64,000 nucleotides of DNA from Cognatundibacterium jejuense (GTDB lineage Bacteria; Pseudomonadota; Gammaproteobacteria; Burkholderiales; Burkholderiaceae_D), in contig NZ_JACOFV010000009.1 in NCBI RefSeq assembly GCF_014284255.1, forward strand, positions 124,001 to 188,000, in the 5' to 3' direction. Positions 45,754-53,129 of the stretch are shown piece after piece. Under the pieces are notes generated by a model. It was not told where the DNA came from and searched no databases. It saw nothing but the letters and a program-made list of their open reading frames with translations. A program made the position numbers and the translations under genes. Position 1 is the stretch's first letter. Each line of letters starts with the position of its first letter.

Positions 45754-45789
45754 GGATGCAGAGATCAGCTGCAGGCAGCTTCTGCATCC
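45754..45789. promoter_or_regulatory. Intercistronic hairpin between prkA and yeaH
   Basis: GGATGCAGA (45754-45762) pairs with TCTGCATCC (45781-45789), with an inner AGCTG/CAGCT stem. On the plus strand a T run follows, but the genes are on the minus strand, so it is more likely an mRNA-stabilising or processing hairpin within the 148-base gap than a terminator. Confidence 0.55.
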
Positions 45790-45835
45790 TTTTTCATACC
45801 TTATCGATAGCTATGTCCTTATTTTGTTGACCGAT

Positions 45836-47758
45836 TTAAGATGATTTTCTGACGCGCAAATACCATTCACACAGCAACCGCACTTGTTTTGCGGTATAGC
45901 CTTTGCTCACCATGCGATCAACAAATTCCTGATGTTTATTCGCATCGTCAGCGCTGGCTTTGGCATTAAATGAGATGACCGGCAGTAATTCCTCCGTATT
46001 CGAGAACATTTTTTTCTCGATCACAGTACGCAACTTTTCGTAGCTGGTCCAGGTTGGATTTTTACCTGCATTTTGCGCCCTGGCACGCAGCACAAAATTG
46101 ACGATCTCATTACGGAAATCTTTAGGATTTGATATACCCGCCGGTTTCTCAATTTTTTCCAGTTCATTATTGAGCGCATCGCGGTCAAAACTTTCACCGG
46201 TGTCTGGATCACGGAATTCCTGATCTTGTATCCAGAAATCAGCAAAGGTCACATAGCGATCAAAAATATTTTGTCCGTATTCCGAATAACTTTCCAGATA
46301 CGCAGTCTGAATTTCTTTACCGATAAATTCAGCATAACGCTGCGCCAGATATTCTTTGATATACGAGACGTATTTTTGTTCAATCTCGGGCGCAAACTGT
46401 TCACGTTCAATTTGCTGCTCAAGCACGTACAACAAGTGAACCGGATTGGCTGCCACTTCGGTATTATCGAAGTTAAATACCTTGGACAAAATCTTGAACG
46501 CAAAGCGAGTAGAGAGCCCATTCATGCCCTCATCGACACCTGCATAGTCAGCATACTCCTGATGCGACTTGGCTTTAGGGTCGGTGTCTTTCAGATTATC
46601 ACCATCATAGACCAGCATTTTGCTGAAAATACTGGAATTCTCAGGCTCTTTCAGACGTGACAACACCGCAAACTGTGCCATCATTTTGAGGGTACCTGGC
46701 GCACAAGGTGCGGCGCTCAATGACGATGTACGCACCAGTTTTTCGTAGATTTTTATTTCATCACTGATACGCAGGCAGTAAGGTACTTTGACGATGTAAA
46801 TACGATCTAAGAACGCTTCGTTATTTTTATTGTTTTTAAAGGTTTTCCACTCTGATTCATTCGAGTGAGCCAGAATCACACCTTCAAATGGGATCGCACC
46901 GAAGCCTTCTGTGCCTTTAAAATTGCCTTCCTGCGTCGCCGTCAGCAAAGGATGCAGGACTTTGATCGGCGCTTTAAACATCTCGACAAATTCCATCAAG
47001 CCTTGATTGGCAAGGCACAGGCCACCGGAATAACTATACGCATCAGGATCATCCTGCGCATATTCCTCCAGCTTACGGATATCGACCTTACCCACCAACG
47101 ATGAAATGTCTTGATTGTTTTCATCACCAGGCTCAGTTTTTGACACGGCAATTTGTTTGAGCACCGATGGATAACGACGTACCACGCGGAACTGATTTAT
47201 ATCGCCGTTAAATTCATGCAAACGCTTGACTGCCCAAGGGCTGGGAATACCCTTCAGATACCGGCGCGGTATACCGAAATCTTCCTCCAGCAAAGCGCCA
47301 TCTTCCTCTTCGCTAAACAAACCCAGTGGTGACTCGTTGACGGGTGATCCCTTGATGCAATAAAACGGGATTTTTTCCATCAATACTTTGAGCTTCTCAG
47401 CTATCGATGATTTACCACCACCGACTGGACCTAGCAGGTAAATAATTTGCTTGCGCTCTTCCAATCCCTGCGCAGCGTGACGGAAATACGACACGACTTG
47501 TTCTATGACTTCTTCCATGCCATAAAACTCGCGAAACGCCGGGTAAATTTTGATGATTTTGTTGGAGAAAATACGTGACAGCCGAGGATCATGCCGGGTA
47601 TCGACCAATTCCGGATCGCCGATAGCGGCTAACAAGCGTTCAGAAGCACTGGCGTAGGCAAGCTTGTCTTTCTTACAGAGCTCAAGATACTCCTGCATCG
47701 AGTATTCTTCTTCACGAGTCCGTTCGTACCGTGCTGCGTAGTTGTCAAAGATATTCAT
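45836..47758 (-). CDS. prkA: PrkA family serine protein kinase (YeaG)
   Basis: AAA+-like protein with reported Ser/Thr kinase activity, 640 residues (E. coli YeaG 644). ATG 47758 is preceded by GGGAGG; it starts MNIFDNYAARYERTREEEYS as in YeaG, so the 19 codons further upstream are excluded. P-loop LLGPVGGGKSSIAEKL (about residue 100), AAA_PrkA core through FEGVILAHSNESEW, and the C-terminal PrkA domain ending VRLLCEWYLRVRKSS. First gene of the prkA-yeaH-spoVR operon that in enterics responds to nitrogen starvation and stationary phase. Confidence 0.95.
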   Translation of the reverse strand: MNIFDNYAARYERTREEEYSMQEYLELCKKDKLAYASASERLLAAIGDPELVDTRHDPRLSRIFSNKIIKIYPAFREFYGMEEVIEQVVSYFRHAAQGLEERKQIIYLLGPVGGGKSSIAEKLKVLMEKIPFYCIKGSPVNESPLGLFSEEEDGALLEEDFGIPRRYLKGIPSPWAVKRLHEFNGDINQFRVVRRYPSVLKQIAVSKTEPGDENNQDISSLVGKVDIRKLEEYAQDDPDAYSYSGGLCLANQGLMEFVEMFKAPIKVLHPLLTATQEGNFKGTEGFGAIPFEGVILAHSNESEWKTFKNNKNNEAFLDRIYIVKVPYCLRISDEIKIYEKLVRTSSLSAAPCAPGTLKMMAQFAVLSRLKEPENSSIFSKMLVYDGDNLKDTDPKAKSHQEYADYAGVDEGMNGLSTRFAFKILSKVFNFDNTEVAANPVHLLYVLEQQIEREQFAPEIEQKYVSYIKEYLAQRYAEFIGKEIQTAYLESYSEYGQNIFDRYVTFADFWIQDQEFRDPDTGESFDRDALNNELEKIEKPAGISNPKDFRNEIVNFVLRARAQNAGKNPTWTSYEKLRTVIEKKMFSNTEELLPVISFNAKASADDANKHQEFVDRMVSKGYTAKQVRLLCEWYLRVRKSS

Positions 47759-48099
47759 CCCGACCTCCCTGGTTAAGCAATCACATGCAAATACCGAATA
47801 GCACTGGCGAAACATATGGACTTATTTGGGTATGCCTGCCAGCACACTACGAGCTTAGTGTAGATGAATTTAGAAAATTATGTTGGTTAAAATGATTCAT
47901 TTCACAAAATCACAAAAAATCGCGATAATAGAATGATGTGCTGTGTAATATTCTGTGTAATTTTCCGCGCGATTTGCCACCTGAATATCTCAAAATAACA
48001 ACCACAACAAAAGATTTCACATGCGTGACCTATTTTACTTTGTGATACTTAAATTCATAAAAAACATCGCTTAAACATCACGTAATCAAGAAACCTTCA
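47759..48099. other. Intergenic region upstream of prkA
   Basis: About 340 AT-rich bases between the prkA start and the end of the GGDEF-EAL gene. It must hold the prkA promoter. I see no convincing sigma54 box (GG-N10-GC), long dyad or terminator, and no gene. Several short direct repeats of TGTGTAAT occur near 47938-47960. Confidence 0.5.
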
Positions 48100-50382
48100 T
48101 CAATTGATCCCCACCAGGTAACTGCTACGTAACAGCGTATTCATACTATTTACATCCAGCGGCCGATAATAGTAATAGCCTTGGAATAATTCACACCCAA
48201 CTTCTTTCAGAAACGCAACCTGCGCCTCGTTTTCCACACCCTCAGCAACTGTTGTACAGGCAAGTATTTTTGCCAGCGAAACGATCGCTTTAATGATCAT
48301 TTCGCTCTTACGGTTATAGCCAATTTGTGACACAAAAGAGCGGTCAATTTTGACTGTATGTGCAGGAAAATGGCTGAGCTTTGATAAAGACGAATAACCG
48401 GTACCAAAATCATCGATAGCAATACGATAGCCTCGATTTTTCAATGCATGCAAGTGCTTGATCGACAGCGTTTCATTTGCGCTTAAGCCAGTTTCCGTGA
48501 TTTCGAATTCTAAAAATTGGGGTTCAATGCGATAGCGTTGACAGGATTCGGCGATTAAATCTAAAAAATCATCCTGGTTAATGTCGCTCGCTGACAAATT
48601 CAAAGCGACCACTGGACTATCACCAAACTCGTCCAGCCATGCTCTGACCTGAGCACAGGCGTGATCGATCACAAAGTGACTGATTTGCTGTATCAAACCT
48701 GAACGCTCTGAGATTGGTATAAATTCTACTGGTAGCACCTTACCAAGAGTTTGCGATTTCCACCGCAATAAGGCCTCAACGCCAGCAATTTTGCCGTCAC
48801 TGGCGACCTTGGGTTGATAAAGCAAATAAAACTCGCCATTCGCCAATCCATTCACGACACCGACCTCAATTTCTACGTTTCTGATGATCTGTAACGCGTC
48901 ATCTTCATCAAACAAGGTAATGCTTTGATCATTGGATCTGCGCGCCGTATCCAAAGCGACTTCACTACGTCGGATAATTTCATCAGGATCGGTGTCCTCA
49001 GGGCGAAAAATTGCTATGCCAGCTGAAAATTGCACCAGCAATTTGTCATCATTGAGTTTTAATTCTTTAGGTAAAGCTTTTCTAACATGATCGACAAATT
49101 GAATGACGTCTTGCGGCGTACGTAAATGATCAACTACAAATGTGAAAACAATACTGCGTAATCGTGCACAGAAACAATTTTTCGGCAAAACCTGGGTCAA
49201 CTCATCGGCAAAACGCCGCAATAAAATATCTCCGGTTTGCGCACCAAATTGCTGATTTGCATGACGGATACTATTGAGTCTGAAAGAGACCACTGCAGTT
49301 ACATTAACCTGACTGGTATCAGGATTGGCGAGCAATGCTTCAAGGTATTGGCATAGCATGACGCGATTTGGTAAGTCGGTCAGAGGATCATGTTTACTCA
49401 GATATTCTTCACGTTCCTGACTTAATTGCAATGCATTATGCATGTTATGTAAGTTGGAAACATCTCGTAATGCAACGATATAGTGGTCTGAGGATGTCTG
49501 CGAAATATTATCCAGCGCCACCATTTTTCCATCCTGAGTGCGGTAGGCGGAGAGCCGTAAATTAGCCGGATCGTCATGCTCCGGAGACCGGATACGCACG
49601 CTATCATCCAAAGAAAACCAGCTAAACAAGGATAACTCGTCATTATTCTGGGGATCTCGCCCCAATAATTCATTGGCCTGATGATTTGCCTGCAAAATCT
49701 GGCCGTAAGCATCAGTCAACACCAGCGCGGTTCCGGCGTTTTCAAATATTTCCTGATACTGTGCATAGCTGACATTCAGCGCATTACTCGCGTCCCTGAA
49801 TCGCGTTAAAGAGGTATCAAAAGCGTACAAAATCCTGAAAACAGCGAGTGGAATACAGAAATTCAAGAACAAAAATAGCAAGGAATGCACGTATTTGATT
49901 GCATGTGGCAAGTCTAGCTTCAGATCAATTAAATACGGGAAACTCATACCCGACAATAAAAAAAGAAACGGAATGCTGTTGATGGACATCAAGATTAATG
50001 CCAGCCTGGTGGAAAAGAAAACTCGCGCAATAACCGGTGTGATGTACACAAAGACCAAGCCCAACTTCGCAATCTCCGGATCACGCGTTGCCAAAGCAAT
50101 TGCGATACCGGTCCCATACACATTCGCTATCAATAAGCCCGCTGCCAAACGCAATGAGCGCGTCGAGCAAAACAGCGTAATGGTTTTTAAGGTGTAAAAG
50201 AATGCGACCAGCCACAGCACCCGAAAACTACCGTGATCAACAGCGTTTAATGAGCTATGCACTGCAATCAAGCCCTCAAGAATAAAACTCGAGGCCAAAA
50301 TAATGCGCAAAGTACTGATTTTCCAGGCAGCATGTTCGGCGGGCGTGAGAGCACTCTCATTCAGGAAAAGCCAGCGAAACAT
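48100..50382 (-). CDS. Membrane PAS-GGDEF(degenerate)-EAL phosphodiesterase
   Basis: Predicted c-di-GMP phosphodiesterase, 760 residues. N-terminal membrane domain of about six hydrophobic segments (about 20-205), a PAS domain (about 210-320), a GGDEF domain that still has DPLTDLPNRVML but lacks the catalytic GGDEF (RLRSIVFTF in its place), and a full EAL domain: VEALLRWKSQ, ALNLSASDIN, EFEITETGLS, IDDFGTGYSSLSKL, VKIDRSF, AEGVENE, QGYYYYRPL. So it should degrade, not make, c-di-GMP. Single gene, divergent from nemR. Confidence 0.9.
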   Translation of the reverse strand: MFRWLFLNESALTPAEHAAWKISTLRIILASSFILEGLIAVHSSLNAVDHGSFRVLWLVAFFYTLKTITLFCSTRSLRLAAGLLIANVYGTGIAIALATRDPEIAKLGLVFVYITPVIARVFFSTRLALILMSINSIPFLFLLSGMSFPYLIDLKLDLPHAIKYVHSLLFLFLNFCIPLAVFRILYAFDTSLTRFRDASNALNVSYAQYQEIFENAGTALVLTDAYGQILQANHQANELLGRDPQNNDELSLFSWFSLDDSVRIRSPEHDDPANLRLSAYRTQDGKMVALDNISQTSSDHYIVALRDVSNLHNMHNALQLSQEREEYLSKHDPLTDLPNRVMLCQYLEALLANPDTSQVNVTAVVSFRLNSIRHANQQFGAQTGDILLRRFADELTQVLPKNCFCARLRSIVFTFVVDHLRTPQDVIQFVDHVRKALPKELKLNDDKLLVQFSAGIAIFRPEDTDPDEIIRRSEVALDTARRSNDQSITLFDEDDALQIIRNVEIEVGVVNGLANGEFYLLYQPKVASDGKIAGVEALLRWKSQTLGKVLPVEFIPISERSGLIQQISHFVIDHACAQVRAWLDEFGDSPVVALNLSASDINQDDFLDLIAESCQRYRIEPQFLEFEITETGLSANETLSIKHLHALKNRGYRIAIDDFGTGYSSLSKLSHFPAHTVKIDRSFVSQIGYNRKSEMIIKAIVSLAKILACTTVAEGVENEAQVAFLKEVGCELFQGYYYYRPLDVNSMNTLLRSSYLVGIN

Positions 50383-50548
50383 AGATTCGGTTTATAGAAA
50401 GTAAGTTGACGACAGTAAAAGAAAATTAATCTGCGTAGACCTGATCAATTATCATATTCAATATTTATTAGATATCGATTGTTACATTTTTTTCCATATA
50501 AAGCAGCATATACTACATCTCTGTTACATACCGAACACAGATTTACTC

Positions 50549-50577
50549 TTGACTATAGACGACTGGTCTACTACAAT
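50549..50577 (+). promoter_or_regulatory. nemR promoter with NemR-type operator in the spacer
   Basis: -35 TTGACT (50549-50554), 17-bp spacer, -10 TACAAT (50572-50577). The spacer contains the palindrome TAGACGACTGGTCTA (50556-50570), nearly identical to a second site in front of nemA. Repressor bound here would occlude polymerase. The start of transcription falls about two bases before the nemR ATG. Confidence 0.8.
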
Positions 50578-50585
50578 CATAAGCT

Positions 50586-51194
50586 ATGAACCTTGTCTCT
50601 CAACGCCCAACCCACCAAGATACCCGTGAGCGCATACTTGCGACCGGGGAAGAATTGATTTCGGGTCGAGGATTTACTGCGCTTGGTTTAAGCGAAATAT
50701 TGTCTGCTGCGGCCGTACCTAAAGGCTCGTTTTACCACTACTTTCAATCCAAAGAGGGTTTTGGCGTTGCCATGCTGGAACGTTATTTTTCAGATTACCA
50801 GCAACGATTAACGCTATTGTTCAACGATGAAAGCATGAACGCCTTGCAGCGTATTATGACCTATTTCAATAACTGGCAAGCGATGGCAGAAACCAGCGAG
50901 TGTCACAAGTTGTGTCTGGCGGTGAAGTTAGCGGCAGAAGTAGCGGATTTGTCTGAACCTATGCGAGCTGCATTGTCAGTTGGCATGAGTGGTATTACAG
51001 AACAAATCGCACAAGCGATACGTAACGCACAAATTGAAGGCAGCATATCAAATAAGCTCAATGCACTTGAGATTGCAGAATCTCTGTACGGCATGTGGGT
51101 AGGCGCATCACTGATCACGAAAGTGAACCGTCAGTTACGTCCATTGCAATTGGCTTTTAAACAAACAGAATTATTGCTTCACCCATCACATTAG
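50586..51194 (+). CDS. nemR: TetR-family electrophile-sensing repressor NemR
   Basis: Repressor of 202 residues. HTH: DTRERILATGEELISGRGF, LSEILSAAAVPKGSFYHYF and SKEGFGVAMLERYF follow E. coli NemR closely. NemR senses reactive chlorine and electrophiles by cysteine/lysine chemistry; here the ligand domain has a cysteine in SECHKLCLAVKLAAE, near the position of the NemR redox cysteine. The ATG has no ribosome-binding site and lies almost on the predicted transcription start, so the mRNA may be leaderless. It precedes nemA with a terminator between. Confidence 0.92.
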   Translation: MNLVSQRPTHQDTRERILATGEELISGRGFTALGLSEILSAAAVPKGSFYHYFQSKEGFGVAMLERYFSDYQQRLTLLFNDESMNALQRIMTYFNNWQAMAETSECHKLCLAVKLAAEVADLSEPMRAALSVGMSGITEQIAQAIRNAQIEGSISNKLNALEIAESLYGMWVGASLITKVNRQLRPLQLAFKQTELLLHPSH

Positions 51195-51226
51195 TTGGGT
51201 AGTTTTAAATATCAGTACTACAGGAC

Positions 51227-51247
51227 ATGGGCTTCGCCCATTTTTTT
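51227..51247 (+). terminator. Intrinsic terminator between nemR and nemA
   Basis: ATGGGC (51227-51232), three-base loop, GCCCAT (51236-51241), then a T run. nemA therefore needs its own promoter, consistent with the second operator just downstream. Confidence 0.85.
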
Positions 51248-51258
51248 GAAATCAAAAC

Positions 51259-51273
51259 TAGACGACCGGTCTA
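51259..51273. promoter_or_regulatory. NemR-type operator in front of nemA
   Basis: TAGACGACCGGTCTA, differing by one base from the site in the nemR promoter. It lies 17 bases upstream of the nemA start codon. Confidence 0.8.
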
Positions 51274-51289
51274 ATTTAAAGGATAAAAT

Positions 51290-52399
51290 ATGTACAATAA
51301 ATTGCTTTCACCAATTCAAGCAGGTAGTGTGCACTTGAATAATCGCGTTGTCATGGCTCCATTGACGCGTTCCCGCGCCGGTCAGCCGGGCGACGTGCCA
51401 AGAGCCCTGAATGTTGAATATTATGCACAGCGTTCGAGTGCGGGTCTGATCGTCACTGAAGCGAGTCAGATTTCACGTCAGGGTCAAGGTTATGCGTGGA
51501 CACCGGGCATCTACACTGATGCCCAGCAAGCAGGTTGGAAAACCGTCGTTGATGCCGTACACGCCAAAGGTGGAAAAATCGCTTTGCAGCTGTGGCATGT
51601 TGGACGTATTTCACATAACTTGCTGCAAGAAAACGATGTGGCGCCGGTATCGGCTTCTGCCATTACCGCTGCAAATAGCCAATGCTTTGTCATCCAAAAA
51701 GATGGCACGCCAGCGAATATACAAACAGCCGAGCCGCGTGCTTTAACATCGGAAGAAATTCCTGGCATCGTTGAACAATATCGTCAGGCAACAGTGCGAG
51801 CCAAAAATGCTGGCTTCGACTTGGTAGAAGTTCACGCTGCCAACGGATATCTGCTGCAACAATTCATGTCAACCAATAGCAACTTCCGCAGCGATTCCTA
51901 TGGTGGCACATTGGAAAACCGTGCGCGTCTGACATTGGAGGCGGTGGATGCAGCAATTGCCGTAATCGGCGCTGATCGTGTCGGCGTCAGGCTGTCACCG
52001 AATTTTATTGCCCATGGCATTAATGATACTGAAGCAGAACCAATGGCGCTGTATCTGGCAAAAGAATTCACTCAGCGTGGGATTGCTTATCTTCATATTG
52101 CTGAACCAGATTGGGCTGGCGGGGCTGAACTGACCGCCAGTTTCCGCAAGGAATTGCGCGCCGCTTTCCCGGGCACGCTGATTTGCTGCGGTGGTTACAC
52201 TGCAGCAGAAGCCGATGCCTTAATCACCAGTGGTCTGGCTGATGCGGTTGCATTTGGTCGTCCGTATATCGCCAATCCTGATCTGGTTGAACGTTTCGCA
52301 GCAGGCGCAGAGTTGAATACACCTGACCGCGCAACTTTCTATGGTGGCGAGGAGAAAGGCTATACCGACTATCCAAGCATGGAACAAGTCGCCGCATAA
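51290..52399 (+). CDS. nemA: N-ethylmaleimide reductase, old yellow enzyme family
   Basis: FMN-dependent ene-reductase that uses NADPH to reduce activated C=C bonds, quinones and nitro compounds. 369 residues, TIM barrel. Family marks: VVMAPLTRSRAG near the N-terminus, QLWHVGRISH, active-site VEVHAANGYLLQQFMS with the H-x-x-N pair, YGGTLENRARLTLE, and FMN-phosphate-binding CCGGYTAAEAD with FGRPYIANPDL. AAGGA precedes the ATG. Regulated with nemR through twin operators; an electrophile detoxification unit. Confidence 0.95.
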   Translation: MYNKLLSPIQAGSVHLNNRVVMAPLTRSRAGQPGDVPRALNVEYYAQRSSAGLIVTEASQISRQGQGYAWTPGIYTDAQQAGWKTVVDAVHAKGGKIALQLWHVGRISHNLLQENDVAPVSASAITAANSQCFVIQKDGTPANIQTAEPRALTSEEIPGIVEQYRQATVRAKNAGFDLVEVHAANGYLLQQFMSTNSNFRSDSYGGTLENRARLTLEAVDAAIAVIGADRVGVRLSPNFIAHGINDTEAEPMALYLAKEFTQRGIAYLHIAEPDWAGGAELTASFRKELRAAFPGTLICCGGYTAAEADALITSGLADAVAFGRPYIANPDLVERFAAGAELNTPDRATFYGGEEKGYTDYPSMEQVAA

Positions 52400-52427
52400 T
52401 TTGCAGTACGCTTGATATAGCAATAAG

Positions 52428-52466
52428 AAAGCATCTTGCCGAAGTGAAGGCTAAGATGCTTTTTTA
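52428..52466 (+). terminator. Intrinsic terminator after nemA
   Basis: AAAGCATCTT pairs with AAGATGCTTT around a short loop, followed by TTTT. It ends the nemA transcript 29 bases after the stop codon. Confidence 0.85.
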
Positions 52467-52621
52467 ATTTGCTTAGTAGCTTAAAAGAACAAACTATGCC
52501 AGCTTAAAAATTTAACTTAAGTATTTAATTTTAAGAATCTGTTTTAAAAATTTTCGCTTTCAAAAAAGTATCCGGATAGTATCCGCAGTGAACGGTCATC
52601 CTGGCTCAATGAGAGCTTTTT

Positions 52622-53050
52622 CTACTTGTGGGACGGCGAGTTCAGGGCGTGAATAATAGGACACTGCAACTCAGTTGAACAGGCACTACATTGCTCAATT
52701 AATTGCGATAAGGTGGCTTCCATTTTCAATAAGTCGCTGAGCTTCGCTCGCACCTGCGCCAACCTTTCACTGGCGATATGTCGAATTGCACCACGATCCT
52801 GACTATCTTCCAGTTGCAATAAATGGGCAATTTCATCCAGCGAAAATCCCAATTCTTGTGCCCGCTTGATAAATTTAATGCGATCAACCATGCCCGATGA
52901 ATAGGTACGAAAGCCGCTACTGACTTCGGGCGTCGGCAACAACGCACGCTTTTGGTAATAACGTATTGTTTCCACCCCGACATCCGCTGCTTTGGCGAGC
53001 TGTCCTATCGTGTATTGATGTTGCTCAATATGTTGTCCGGTATTCTGCAT
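52622..53050 (-). CDS. MerR-family metal-responsive regulator
   Basis: MerR-type activator of 142 residues from ATG 53050 (AAGGA upstream). A longer frame up to 53146 would run through the promoter and is rejected. HTH: YTIGQLAKAADVGVETIRYY; C-terminal metal loop CSACSTELQCPIIHAL with Cys121, Cys124, Cys130. Overall closest in pattern to mercury MerR, with the 8-residue gap between Cys121 and Cys130 as in MerR C117/C126, but the first mercury ligand (MerR Cys82) is Arg86 here, so classical Hg(II) sensing is unlikely. Divergent from a copper-type ATPase, so Cu(I)/Ag(I) is the likely signal (inference). Confidence 0.88.
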   Translation of the reverse strand: MQNTGQHIEQHQYTIGQLAKAADVGVETIRYYQKRALLPTPEVSSGFRTYSSGMVDRIKFIKRAQELGFSLDEIAHLLQLEDSQDRGAIRHIASERLAQVRAKLSDLLKMEATLSQLIEQCSACSTELQCPIIHALNSPSHK

Positions 53051-53057
53051 AAATTCC

Positions 53058-53089
53058 TTGACTCCGTTCTTAGGTACGGAGTCTATGAT
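53058..53089 (+). promoter_or_regulatory. MerR-type promoter and operator of the copper-type ATPase
   Basis: -35 TTGACT (53058-53063), 20-bp spacer, -10 TATGAT (53084-53089). Between and over them lies the dyad ACTCCGTTCTT/AGGTACGGAGT (53061-53082; 9 of 11 arm positions match, outer 7 perfect). The overlong spacer is diagnostic of MerR-type activation. A TTG at 53058 that would extend the ATPase frame is this -35 box, not a start codon. Confidence 0.85.
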
Positions 53090-53129
53090 ATGTCTAAAAT
53101 CATCTGTCGTGCTAAGAAGGAGTATCACT

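Noticed and set aside
46226..46660. 144-codon plus-strand frame inside prkA
   Set aside because: Antisense to the conserved prkA C-terminal half; no ribosome-binding site or domain.
53058..53129. N-terminal extension of the copper-type ATPase from a TTG
   Set aside because: The bases are the -35 box, operator and -10 box of its promoter, and the GTG at 53130 has a strong ribosome-binding site.
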